Source: Corallococcus sp. EGB (GTDB lineage: Bacteria > Myxococcota > Myxococcia > Myxococcales > Myxococcaceae). Taken from it: a stretch of 64,000 nt of DNA. Of this stretch, positions 33,517 to 41,940 are shown piece after piece (the first letter of the stretch is position 1; each line of letters begins with the position of its first letter). Location of the stretch: NCBI RefSeq assembly GCF_019968905.1, contig NZ_CP079946.1, forward strand, positions 8,095,356 through 8,159,355. The letters are read 5' to 3'. The translations under genes and the position numbers were made by a program. A model generated the notes under the pieces. The model did not search any database and was not told where the DNA came from. It saw only the letters and a program-made list of their open reading frames with translations.

Positions 33517-36498
33517 ATGGTGGTGTTCCTCATGGACGGGCAGAGCGCGCCAGCGAGGGTGGTGCGCCACGCGACCGCTGCGCGCCGGCTGCGCCTGGAG
33601 GTCCCCAACCTGCAGTGGAACGAAGCCCTCGGCGAGCGGCTGGAGCGCACCTTCGCCACCTGGCCCGGAGTCGAAGAGGTGAACGCGGAGCCTCGCACCG
33701 GACGGCTGCTGGTGCGCTACGCGCCGGAGGCCCCGCTGCTGGCGCGGCTGCGCCAGGAACCCGACGCCCCTCCCTCCCCATCGCGCAAGGCCCGCCTCCC
33801 GACGCAAGGCCGACAGCCGCGCCCCCAGGAGCCATGGCACGCGATGACGGTGGACGCGGTGCTGGCCCGGCTGGACGGCTCGGACCACGGGCTCACCTCG
33901 GAGGAGGCGGCGCGGCGGCTCAAGCGCTTTGGGCACAATGTCATGGAGGAGGAGGCGCGGCGCTCGCGCCTGGCCATGCTGGGCTCGCAGCTGGCCACCG
34001 TGCCCACGGCGCTGCTGCTGGGCTCGGCGGGGGCCTCGGTGCTGGCGGGAGACAGGCTGGAGGCGACGGCCATCCTCACGGTGGTGGGGCTCAACGCGGG
34101 CATCGGCTACCGCATCGAGCGCCGCAACCAGGAGCTGCTCGCCTCGTGGCAGAAGCTGGAGGCGGGCGCGGCGCAGGTGCTGCGCGGCGGCATCCTCCTC
34201 ACGGTGGCGGTGGCGGAGCTCGTGCCGGGGGACGTGGTGCTGCTGCGCGCCGGGGACGTGATGCCCGCGGACATGCGCGTGCTGGAGGCGCACCGGCTCT
34301 CCGCGGACGAGGCGCCCCTCACCGGCGAGAGCGAGCCGCAACCCAAGCAGGCCGCGCCGGTGGATGAGCGGGCGCCGCTGGCGGAGCGGGCCTCGCTGCT
34401 GTTCGCGGGAACCACGGTGGCGTCGGGCCATGGGCGCGCCATGGTGGTGGCCACCGGAGCGGACACGGAGATGGCGCACGTGCGGGAGCTGGTGGCGCAG
34501 GAGTCCGCGCCGTCCACGCCGCTGACCCGCAAGCTGGGCCAGCTGGACCGGCGCGTGGCGGTGGCCTCCGTGGGCGCGGCGGCGCTGTCCGCCATGGTGG
34601 GACTGGCGCACGGCCGCACCGGGCCCCAGGTGCTGCGCGGCGCGGTGGCGCTGGGCGTGGCGGCACTCCCCGAGGGCATGCCCCTGGTGGCGACCGCGGC
34701 GCTGGTGCGCGCCATGCAGCGGCTGCACGCGCGCGGCATGGTGGTGCGGCGCGTGTCGGCGGCCGAGGCGCTCGGAGGCGTCACCGTCATCTGCGCGGAC
34801 AAGACGGGCACCCTCACGCGCAACGAGATGCGGCTGGAGGTGCTGGACGTGGGGGATGGCGCCCTGGAGCTGTCCTCGCTGCGCCTGCGCCCCGATGCCG
34901 TGCTGGAGGATGCACCCACGCTGGCGCTGGCGCTGGGACTGCTCAACAGCGACGTGGACGTCCACCACCGCGGCAAGGTTCTGGAGGTGGCCGGCAGCTC
35001 CACGGAGAAGGCGCTGGTGTCCGCCGCGCACGACGCGGGGCTGGACGGGGCCAGGCTGCGCCGCGACTTTCCCCGCCGCGACCTCCGCGAGCGCTCCGAG
35101 GGCATCCACTACGTGGTGAGCGTCCACCATGCGCCCGGCGATGGCGTGGTGGCCTTCATCAAGGGCGCCCCCGAGCAGGTCCTGGGCATGTGCGAACGGA
35201 GCACGCAAGGCCCGTTGGACGCGCGGAAGCGGGAGCACCTGGCGAGGCGCAACGACGCGCTGGCGGCGGACGGGCTGCGCGTGCTGGCGCTGGCCTGGCG
35301 GCGGCTCCCCGGGGACGAAGGCGCCGCGCCGACGGATGGCTACACCTTCATCGGGTTCGTGGGCCTGAGGGACCCGCTCCGCGAGGGCGCGGCGGAGTCC
35401 GTGCGCCAGGCGCGGGGCGCGGGCATCCGCACGGTGATCCTCACCGGAGACCAGCCCCGCACGGCCGAGGCCATTGCCCGGCAGGTGGGCCTGGAAGGCG
35501 ACACCCTCACCCCGCTCGAGCTGGCGGAGATGCTCGAGCTGCCGGCCGGGGAGCTCGCGAAGAGGCTCGACCAGACCTCGGTGCTGGCGCGCGTGACGCC
35601 GGAGGACAAGCGCAAGCTGGTGAAGGCCCTGCGCGCGCGGGGCGCGGTCGTGGCCATGGCGGGAGACGGCATCAACGACGCCCCGGCGCTCCAGGCGGCG
35701 GACGTGGGCGTGGCGGTGGGTGTGCGCTCCAGCGACATGGCGCGCGCGGTGGCCGACGTGGTGATGGCCAACGAGGACCTGCGCAGCATCATGTCCGCGG
35801 TGGGCGAAGGCCGCATCGTCCAGGACAACCTGCGCCGCGCGCTGCGCTTCCTCTTCGCCACCAACCTTTCGGAGATGGCGCTGGTGCTGGGCGCGGGCCT
35901 GCTGGGGCTGCAGGAGCCGCTCACGCCGCTGCAGCTGCTGTGGATCAACCTCCTCACGGACACCCTGCCGGGCATCGCCCTGGCGCTGGAGCCGGGAGAC
36001 CCGGCCATCCTCGACCGGCCCCCCGCGCCGCCAGGGCTGCCGCTGCTCTCGCGGCCGGCGGTGAAGCGCCTGGTGCGGGATGGAGTGCTGATGGCGGGCG
36101 TCGGAGGGGTGGGGATGGCGCTGGGAGGCCCGCCGCTGGCGTTCGGGACGCTCACCGCGGTGCAGCTCGGCTACTCGGCCGTGTGCCGGGCGCCACGGGA
36201 GGCGCGGCACAATGTCCCCGAGGACGGCGAGTGGCGCCTGCCCGCCTTCGTCGGCGGGGCCGCGGCCCTGCACACGGCGGCGCTCACCTTCCCGCCGCTG
36301 CGGCGGGTGCTGCGACTGCCAGCGCCCACGCTGCTGACGTTCGGCGGGCTGGCGTTGGGCCTCGCCCTGCCGTCCCTGGTGGGCGCGGCGCCCGCGTGGG
36401 GTGGCCAGGCGGTGCGCCGGGTGCGCCGCCGCGAGCCACGGCCTGCCGAGCCACGACCTGTGATGCCCCCCTCTTCCCTTCTGGAGACATCCCCATGA
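33517..36498 (+). CDS. P-type cation ATPase with HMA-like N-terminal domain
   Basis: 993 residues. Residues 1-85 look like a heavy-metal-associated ferredoxin fold (LQWNEALGERLERTFATWPGVEEVNAEPRTGRLLVRY, in pieces) without the CxxC metal motif. The pump core follows: TGES at 269-272, the membrane motif PEGMP typical of P2 (Ca/Mg-type) rather than CPC of P1B pumps, the phosphorylation site DKTGTLT, and GDGINDAPAL. It moves a cation across the inner membrane; the ion is unknown. ATG at 33517 was chosen (GGGGG 5-6 bases upstream). Its stop overlaps the next start by ATGA. Confidence 0.93.
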   Translation: MVVFLMDGQSAPARVVRHATAARRLRLEVPNLQWNEALGERLERTFATWPGVEEVNAEPRTGRLLVRYAPEAPLLARLRQEPDAPPSPSRKARLPTQGRQPRPQEPWHAMTVDAVLARLDGSDHGLTSEEAARRLKRFGHNVMEEEARRSRLAMLGSQLATVPTALLLGSAGASVLAGDRLEATAILTVVGLNAGIGYRIERRNQELLASWQKLEAGAAQVLRGGILLTVAVAELVPGDVVLLRAGDVMPADMRVLEAHRLSADEAPLTGESEPQPKQAAPVDERAPLAERASLLFAGTTVASGHGRAMVVATGADTEMAHVRELVAQESAPSTPLTRKLGQLDRRVAVASVGAAALSAMVGLAHGRTGPQVLRGAVALGVAALPEGMPLVATAALVRAMQRLHARGMVVRRVSAAEALGGVTVICADKTGTLTRNEMRLEVLDVGDGALELSSLRLRPDAVLEDAPTLALALGLLNSDVDVHHRGKVLEVAGSSTEKALVSAAHDAGLDGARLRRDFPRRDLRERSEGIHYVVSVHHAPGDGVVAFIKGAPEQVLGMCERSTQGPLDARKREHLARRNDALAADGLRVLALAWRRLPGDEGAAPTDGYTFIGFVGLRDPLREGAAESVRQARGAGIRTVILTGDQPRTAEAIARQVGLEGDTLTPLELAEMLELPAGELAKRLDQTSVLARVTPEDKRKLVKALRARGAVVAMAGDGINDAPALQAADVGVAVGVRSSDMARAVADVVMANEDLRSIMSAVGEGRIVQDNLRRALRFLFATNLSEMALVLGAGLLGLQEPLTPLQLLWINLLTDTLPGIALALEPGDPAILDRPPAPPGLPLLSRPAVKRLVRDGVLMAGVGGVGMALGGPPLAFGTLTAVQLGYSAVCRAPREARHNVPEDGEWRLPAFVGGAAALHTAALTFPPLRRVLRLPAPTLLTFGGLALGLALPSLVGAAPAWGGQAVRRVRRREPRPAEPRPVMPPSSLLETSP

Positions 36499-36743
36499 AG
36501 TTCGACCTTCCCTCCTTTCTTCTTGGCTATGGCGCGGGCGCGGGCACGGTGCTCGCGACCAAGCACCTGCGGCCGCTCGCCGTGGAGCTCGCCACCGCGG
36601 CCTACCGCTTCCTCGACATGATGGCCGCCCGCGCCGCCATGAAGCAGGAGGACATCGAGGACCTGCTGGCCGAGGCGAAGGCCCGGGCCCGCGGGTCGCA
36701 GAGAGCACGGCCCGTGGCAGAGGCCCAGGCGGCCCAGGGCTAG
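36495..36743 (+). CDS. Small PacL/DUF1490- or DUF5132-like membrane protein
   Basis: 82 residues. A hydrophobic Gly-rich segment (FLLGYGAGAGTVLATKHL, residues 7-24) is followed by an amphipathic helix and an acidic-basic tail (MKQEDIEDLLAEAKARARG). The layout resembles mycobacterial PacL proteins (DUF1490), which sit beside P-ATPases and support metal efflux platforms, and DUF5132 proteins. The His/Asp metal tail of PacL1 is missing. Its ATG overlaps the ATPase stop, so translation is coupled. Family assignment is by pattern and context and is not certain. Confidence 0.75.
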   Translation: MKFDLPSFLLGYGAGAGTVLATKHLRPLAVELATAAYRFLDMMAARAAMKQEDIEDLLAEAKARARGSQRARPVAEAQAAQG

Positions 36744-36752
36744 GGAGCGCAC

Positions 36753-37358
36753 ATGCTGCGGATCATCTACGTCATCCATGCCTCGCCGGGACGCACGCGC
36801 CTGCGGCTGCCATGGCTGCGGCACGACGCGAAGCAGGCCGCGTCACTGGCGGACGCGCTCCTGCAGTTGAAGGGCATGAAGGAGGTGCAGGTGCGTCCCT
36901 TCACGGGCAGCGTGCTGTGCCTCCACGACCCGAGGGACCCGGACGTCGAGCGCGTGCTGGAGGCGGTGCGCCTGCACACCGGCGTGGACACGGTGGTCCA
37001 CCCCGGCGAGGAGCCGCCCGAGGAGGAGCAGGAGCTGCTGCGCTCCCTCGCCGAGGGCAGCGGCGTGGCGCGAGCGGCCAGCCTGTTCGTCAAGGGCGTC
37101 AACCTGGACGTCCTGCGCGCCACCGAGGGACGCATGGACCTGGGCGTGCTGGCGACGCTGGGCTTCGCGGCGGCGGGAGCGGTGGAGGTGGCCGCGAAGG
37201 GGAAGCTGGCCGCTCCACCGTGGTTCAGCCTGGGCTGGTGGGCCTTCCGCACCTTCGTCACCATGGAGACCGTGGCCATCCGGAACACCCCGGTCCGGAT
37301 GCGCCACGATGGCAATGGCGACGCCATGCCCCCGCCTGTTCCGGAGAGCGTGGACTGA
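36753..37358 (+). CDS. HMA-like membrane-associated protein
   Basis: 201 residues. Residues 1-80 form an HMA-like fold (IIYVIHASPGRTRLRLPWLR, then LKGMKEVQVRPFTGSVLCLHDP) related to the N-terminus of the adjacent ATPase and likewise lacking CxxC. A linker leads to one or two hydrophobic segments around 130-175 and a short tail. AGGGAG lies 6 bases before the ATG, and only nine bases separate it from the PacL-like gene. It is presumably the third part of the ATPase complex. Function unknown. Confidence 0.8.
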   Translation: MLRIIYVIHASPGRTRLRLPWLRHDAKQAASLADALLQLKGMKEVQVRPFTGSVLCLHDPRDPDVERVLEAVRLHTGVDTVVHPGEEPPEEEQELLRSLAEGSGVARAASLFVKGVNLDVLRATEGRMDLGVLATLGFAAAGAVEVAAKGKLAAPPWFSLGWWAFRTFVTMETVAIRNTPVRMRHDGNGDAMPPPVPESVD

Positions 37359-37360
37359 CT

Positions 37361-38869
37361 TCACTCCGGCCAGTTGCCCTCCAGGGGATGGGGGCCGTCG
37401 GTGAAGGCGCGCACCAGATGCGTGCCGCCAACGAAGGCGCCCGCCCATGAGCCGCCCTTGCCGCCGAAGGACTCCTCGCGGTCTCCCCGCGAGCGCAGTC
37501 CGTTGATGCCGACCTTGAAGGCATGGAGTCGCGAGGCGATGCGCCGGGCAAGCTCCGGCTCGTCCGTCGCCACCGAGGCCACGAGCGCGCCGTTGGAGAC
37601 GTTGGCCTCCCGCACCAGGTCCTCCTCGGAGTCCACCGACACCAGGACGTCGACGGGACCGAAGGGCTCGCGCAGATAGAGCTCACTGTCCTGGGGGACG
37701 CCGAAGAGCAGGACGGGCGCCAGGTATGCACCCCGCTCCTGGCTCGCGGCGAAGGCGTCCTCCGCGAGCTCGCCCTCATGCAGCACCGCCGCGCCCTGCT
37801 CGCGCACCTGGGCGATGAGGGAGCGGAGCTCCTCGGCCTTGCTGGAGGAGATGAGGGGCCCGAAGTCCACGTGCGAACCCAGGACCGGATTGCCCACGCG
37901 CAACGCCGAGACGGCATCCACATACGTCCGGACGAACTTGGGGACGAGCGACTGTTCCACGACCCAGCGGGTGTAGGCCGTGCAGCGCTGCTTGCCGAAG
38001 TCGAAGCCCGCGCGAATCTGTGCGGCGAGCCCGTCCCAGTCCGTGAAGTGCGTGATGGCGTAGGCGTTCACGCCCTCCATCTCCAACGCGTAGCGCTTGT
38101 TCGTGCTGCGCAGGCGGCGGTGGACCTCGCCGCCGTTGGCGCGGCCGCCAATGAACGCGACGCCCGCGATGCGGGGATGGCCGACGAGCGCCTCGGAGAG
38201 GTCCCTGCCGCGCCCGCCGACAAGCGAGACGGGAAGGCCCGCGCGGCGCAGCAAGGCGAAGGCCACCGTGAGGGAGGCACCGCCCCCCTGGGTCGGAATC
38301 TTCGCGATGACGGAGTTGCCCGCGAGCGATTGCACGAGCACGTTGAGCAGCAGGACGGAGAACGGATAGTTCCAGGACGCGATGTTCGAGATCAGGCCGA
38401 GCGGCTTGCGGCCATCCATCATCCGCCCCATCTGCTCCAGGTACCAGGCGATGCCGGCGAGACAGCGGTCCACGTCGTTGGAGGCCGTGGGCAGCGTCTT
38501 GCCAATGTCCCACGCCAGGAGCCGGACGAGCAGGTCGCGGTGCGCATGCAGCTGCACCACCGCCTCCGTGACCCTCCGGGCGCGCTCATCGAGCGGACGG
38601 GCGGCCCAGGGGGCGAACTCCGCCGCGGCCTGCTCGACGCTCTCCTCGACCTGGGAGGCCCCCAGCAGGGGCAGCTCCGCGAGGACGCGGCCGTCGATGG
38701 GCGAGATGGCCTTGAACCAGGCGGGCGGGTGGATCCACCGCCCCGCGACAGGAGAGAGCAGCCGGCCCTGGGCGTCGAAGGCTTCCGGAACAGCCCTTCG
38801 GGCCTCGGCAAGCAGACGACGGCTTTCCAGGTGACGCAGGGGCTCGCCAACGACTTCGGTATTCAGCAC
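37361..38869 (-). CDS. Aldehyde dehydrogenase family protein
   Basis: 502 residues with a GTG start preceded by GGAGG at 6 bases. ALDH features are present: the NAD-binding stretch LGLISNIASWNYPFSV, the general-base Glu in ALEMEGVN (usually LELGG), and the nucleophile Cys in GKQRCTAYTRW. These enzymes oxidise aldehydes to acids with NAD(P). The replacement of Gly-Gly by Glu-Gly after LE is unusual and may alter specificity. It converges on the HMA-like gene with two bases between the stops. The substrate is unknown. Confidence 0.92.
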   Translation of the reverse strand: MLNTEVVGEPLRHLESRRLLAEARRAVPEAFDAQGRLLSPVAGRWIHPPAWFKAISPIDGRVLAELPLLGASQVEESVEQAAAEFAPWAARPLDERARRVTEAVVQLHAHRDLLVRLLAWDIGKTLPTASNDVDRCLAGIAWYLEQMGRMMDGRKPLGLISNIASWNYPFSVLLLNVLVQSLAGNSVIAKIPTQGGGASLTVAFALLRRAGLPVSLVGGRGRDLSEALVGHPRIAGVAFIGGRANGGEVHRRLRSTNKRYALEMEGVNAYAITHFTDWDGLAAQIRAGFDFGKQRCTAYTRWVVEQSLVPKFVRTYVDAVSALRVGNPVLGSHVDFGPLISSSKAEELRSLIAQVREQGAAVLHEGELAEDAFAASQERGAYLAPVLLFGVPQDSELYLREPFGPVDVLVSVDSEEDLVREANVSNGALVASVATDEPELARRIASRLHAFKVGINGLRSRGDREESFGGKGGSWAGAFVGGTHLVRAFTDGPHPLEGNWPE

Positions 38870-38993
38870 GGATGACCTCCTTGCGCGTCGGATTCGTTCC
38901 GATTCAGTTGAGGCCGCGATTCATGACAAGGCGCGGCACGGGCTGAATGTCATCACGCGTGGACCATCTGCCCGCGAAGGCGGGCGTGAGGCC

Positions 38994-39398
38994 GTGGGGA
39001 GGCCGTGCTGCTCTCTTTCCGCGCTGCTGAAGGCGCAGGACGGCTCGGCCTGGGACGAGGTGGCCCGCGCGCAGGAGGGGCTGCGCCGCACCCACGACGC
39101 GTACCGCATGCCGGAGGGCGACTCAGGCCCCGCTCAATCCAAGCGGCCCCGGATGCTTCGTCGGATCCGATGGTACTCCGGCTCGCCCATGTTCAACCAG
39201 GACGCGGAGCTGACGGGCGTGGTGTTCGATAGCAACATCCACTCGCTCGGCGGCGAGTACGGCTTCGACGCGCGCCGAAACCGCACCATCGGAGTGGACA
39301 GCACGGCCCTGCTGGAGGCGCTGGACAAGGTGTACGGCGCGTCCAGGCCGCTGGAAGAGGTGCGAGCCGCGCGGGGAAAGTGGGCCCCGATGCAATGA
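38994..39398 (+). pseudogene. Remnant of an S46-family (DPP7/DPP11-type) peptidase
   Basis: About 134 codons. The C-terminal 85 residues align with the end of S46 dipeptidyl-peptidases: SGSPMFNQDAEL (normally GNSGSPVxNxxGEL), FDSNIHSLGGEYGFD, NRTIGVDSTALLEALDKVYGA. The preceding segment (AWDEVARAQEGLRRTHDAY) matches the middle helical part of the same family, so several hundred residues between and before are deleted. The Gly-Asn before the catalytic Ser is replaced by Trp-Tyr. It lies between the aldehyde dehydrogenase and the His-rich protein genes; the 120 bases on either side hold nothing else. Confidence 0.82.
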
Positions 39399-39532
39399 CA
39401 CACAGTACGGGGGCACTTCGACTGACAGGACGCCTGGTGAAAGCCTGATACAATCAGAGCCAAAGTTTTCAGCCATCCGCCAGTGACAGATGCAGGTTGT
39501 CTGGCGAGCATGCCCGCCTCTACGCTCGCCGG

Positions 39533-39976
39533 ATGACCCGACTGCTTGCAGCCCTGATCCTTCTTCCTTCGATGGCCTTCGGGCAGGTGCGCATCGATGT
39601 GAAGCTGCCGGACATCGTCTTCAAGGCCCCCCCGCCCCTCGTCGTCGTGGAGCCCGGCGTGCAGGTGGTGGAGGACTACGACGAGGACCTCTACGTCGTG
39701 GACGACGTGTACTGGGTGCGCCGCGATGGGCGGTGGTTCCGGGCGCGCGACTACCACGGCGGCTGGGAGGTCGTGGAGGAGCGGCGGGTCCCCGTCACCG
39801 TCGTCAGGATGCCTCCCGGTCGTTACAAGCGGTGGAAGCATCCGAAGAAGCGGGTCGTGGTGGTGCCTGCGTCGTACCATGAGCACGACCACCACCAGGA
39901 CCGGGACCCTCATGATGATCACCACGACGACCACCACAAGGGCGGCAAGGGCAAGGGCAAGGGAAGGAAGCGGTAG
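39533..39976 (+). CDS. Secreted protein with histidine-rich tail
   Basis: 147 residues. A signal peptide (cleavage after AFG, about residue 19) is followed by a short WxxR-type beta domain (DDVYWVRRDGRWFRARDYHGGWEVV, in pieces) that resembles the YXWXXRW repeats of small periplasmic proteins. The last 40 residues are His/Asp-rich and then Lys/Gly-rich (HEHDHHQDRDPHDDHHDDHH, then GGKGKGKGRKR). The tail should bind divalent metals. ATG at 39533 was chosen to give a normal signal peptide. The function is not known. Confidence 0.78.
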   Translation: MTRLLAALILLPSMAFGQVRIDVKLPDIVFKAPPPLVVVEPGVQVVEDYDEDLYVVDDVYWVRRDGRWFRARDYHGGWEVVEERRVPVTVVRMPPGRYKRWKHPKKRVVVVPASYHEHDHHQDRDPHDDHHDDHHKGGKGKGKGRKR

Positions 39977-40004
39977 CCCCGCCACCGGCGAGGCTCGCCG
40001 GGCT

Positions 40005-40355
40005 CTACTTCCTCGACACGGACCGCACGATCCTCCCGCGTCCATGTCCTGAGTCGAGCTGACGGTGGGCCTCTGCGACCTGCTCCAGCGGCAGCACGCG
40101 CTCGACGAGCGGACGCATCTGCTTGTTCTCGATGAGCACGGTCATCTCCTCCATCTGGCGCCGCTCGCGCGTGAGGAAGACACCGTGCAGGGCGGGGTTG
40201 CGAGGGTCGAAGGCGGAGGAGATGTCGCCACTGAAGCCGAGGATGGTGGCAATCACCCGGACGAGCACCTGGCCGGGGCCAGGCGTTGGAACCGGGACGT
40301 CGCGAGCTTCGAACAGCTCAGGTTCGCCGAAGCGGGGGAGGACCCTGGCGCGCAT
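40005..40355 (-). pseudogene. Zinc-type alcohol dehydrogenase/quinone oxidoreductase with internal deletion
   Basis: 116 codons, still in frame. Residues 1-37 are the intact start of an MDR-family oxidoreductase (MRARVLPRFGEPELFEARDV, then PGQVLVRVIAT). They join directly to the family's C-terminal 80 residues (LHGVFLTRERRQMEEM, then VLPLEQVAEAHRQLDSGHGRG). About 200 residues, including the whole NAD(P)-binding domain, are missing, so an active enzyme is excluded. Divergent from the DUF418 gene. Confidence 0.85.
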
Positions 40356-40438
40356 GGGACGGCGTCCTACGAGGAGGCGTGCAAGGCATCCCCCCGATGA
40401 GGGCGAGCGTCGTTCGAGTGACAAGCTCGTATGAAATA

Positions 40439-41776
40439 ATGGCAGGCATGCCCCCAGTCGGCTCCGAAGCATCACATCCCAGCGCCGAGGCCGGTCCCGT
40501 GGATTCCAGCGAGCGATTGGCGTTGCTCGACACGCTACGAGGGTTCGCCCTGTGCGGCGTGTTCATCTCCAATGTGATGGCGTGGTTCAGCGGCATGGCC
40601 TTTCAGCCCCGAGAGGAGGTCCTCGCGGCGATGAACACAGCGTCGCTCCCCGACACCATCGCCTGGCAGGCGTTCGTGATGTTCGTGGGCGGGAAGTTCA
40701 TCACCCTCTTCTCGTTCCTCTTCGGCCTCGGCTTCGCGGTGCAGCTGGGCCGCGCCGAGGCGCGAGGGGCCTCCATCACGCCTCTCTATGTCCGGCGGCT
40801 GGGGATCATGCTGGTGATGGGGCTCTCCCACCTGTTCATCATCTGGTACGGAGACATCCTCAGCACCTACGCGGTGCTGGGATTCGGCCTGCTCCTGTTC
40901 CGGGGGCGCTCGGACCGGACGCTGCTCATCAGCGCCGTGCTGCTCACCCTGGGGGGCTCCGTCGTCGGTGTGGTCATCGCGAGGCTCCCGCAGTTGATGG
41001 CGGCCACGCCGGAGGCCGGCGCGGCCATCGTCAAGGCGGCGACGGAGAAGTCCGCGGCCATCAAGGCGCAGACGCTGGCGGCCTACATGAGCGGGAGCTG
41101 GCTGGACGTGACGAAGGCGACCTTTCACTTCGTCGTTCGCGACTACGCGCCGCTGCTGCTGGCCATCCTGCTCCCGACGTTTGGCCGGTTCCTGGTGGGC
41201 CTCCTGGCGGGTCGGCGCCGCATGTTCCACGACGTCCCCCAGCACCTGCGGCTGTTCCGCCGGCTCCTCGGGTGGGGGTTCGTGGCCGGAGTGATTGGCA
41301 GCGGCAGCGGCCTGGTGCTGCAGCAGCTCATGGTGAAGCAGGTCTTCACCCCGGAGACGCTGCCAACGTGGGTGCCCTTCGTCATGGCGCCGCTGCGGCA
41401 GCTGGGTGACCTGGGCTTCGCGGCCGTCTACGTGTCTGGCATCACCCTGCTCTTCCAACGCGCCACGTGGCAGCGGGTGCTGGGCCTGCTCGCGCCGGTG
41501 GGGCGCATGGCGCTGACGAACTACCTGTCACAGTCCATGATCAGCGTGCTGTTCTTCTATGGGTATGGATTGGGCTTCATCACGAAGCTGGGCCCCGCGG
41601 CGTGCGTGGCGTACTGCCTGACCGTCTATGGCGTCCAGGTGGTGGGGAGCCACGTGTGGCTGTCGAGGTTCCGCTTCGGTCCCGCGGAGTGGGTGTGGCG
41701 GTCGCTGACGTATGGAAAGGCCCAGCCGATGCGCCGGGATGACGCCGCGGGCCAGCGCACGACGGCTCCGGCGTAG
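40439..41776 (+). CDS. DUF418 domain-containing membrane protein
   Basis: 445 residues with about ten membrane helices. The N-terminus carries the family start SERLALLDTLRGFALCGVFISN (in pieces), and the C-terminal DUF418 domain contains LAPVGRMALTNYLSQSMI and ends with FGPAEWVWRSLTYGK. It belongs to the acyltransferase-3-like superfamily of integral membrane proteins; no activity is established for DUF418. ATG at 40439 was chosen; 40397 and 40448 are alternatives. It is an intact gene between remnants. Confidence 0.92.
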   Translation: MAGMPPVGSEASHPSAEAGPVDSSERLALLDTLRGFALCGVFISNVMAWFSGMAFQPREEVLAAMNTASLPDTIAWQAFVMFVGGKFITLFSFLFGLGFAVQLGRAEARGASITPLYVRRLGIMLVMGLSHLFIIWYGDILSTYAVLGFGLLLFRGRSDRTLLISAVLLTLGGSVVGVVIARLPQLMAATPEAGAAIVKAATEKSAAIKAQTLAAYMSGSWLDVTKATFHFVVRDYAPLLLAILLPTFGRFLVGLLAGRRRMFHDVPQHLRLFRRLLGWGFVAGVIGSGSGLVLQQLMVKQVFTPETLPTWVPFVMAPLRQLGDLGFAAVYVSGITLLFQRATWQRVLGLLAPVGRMALTNYLSQSMISVLFFYGYGLGFITKLGPAACVAYCLTVYGVQVVGSHVWLSRFRFGPAEWVWRSLTYGKAQPMRRDDAAGQRTTAPA

Positions 41777-41940
41777 CGCGGACCAGCGAAGGTGCTGTCG
41801 CTGCCCTGCACGCCGAAGCCGTGAGCGGAACGACTGAGCAGCGAGCCGTCCCCGAGCGCTCGCCTTGGGACGCCTGCCTTTGTCTTCCTCCGGGTCCATG
41901 CACAGGGTTGACCTGCTCTCTCAGCGCTGAGGAGGCAGCC

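Noticed and set aside
33502-36708. 1068-codon open frame on the minus strand
   Set aside because: Shadow of the P-type ATPase gene. Composition is His/Arg/Gln-rich and no motif is present, whereas the plus-strand frame has all P-ATPase motifs.
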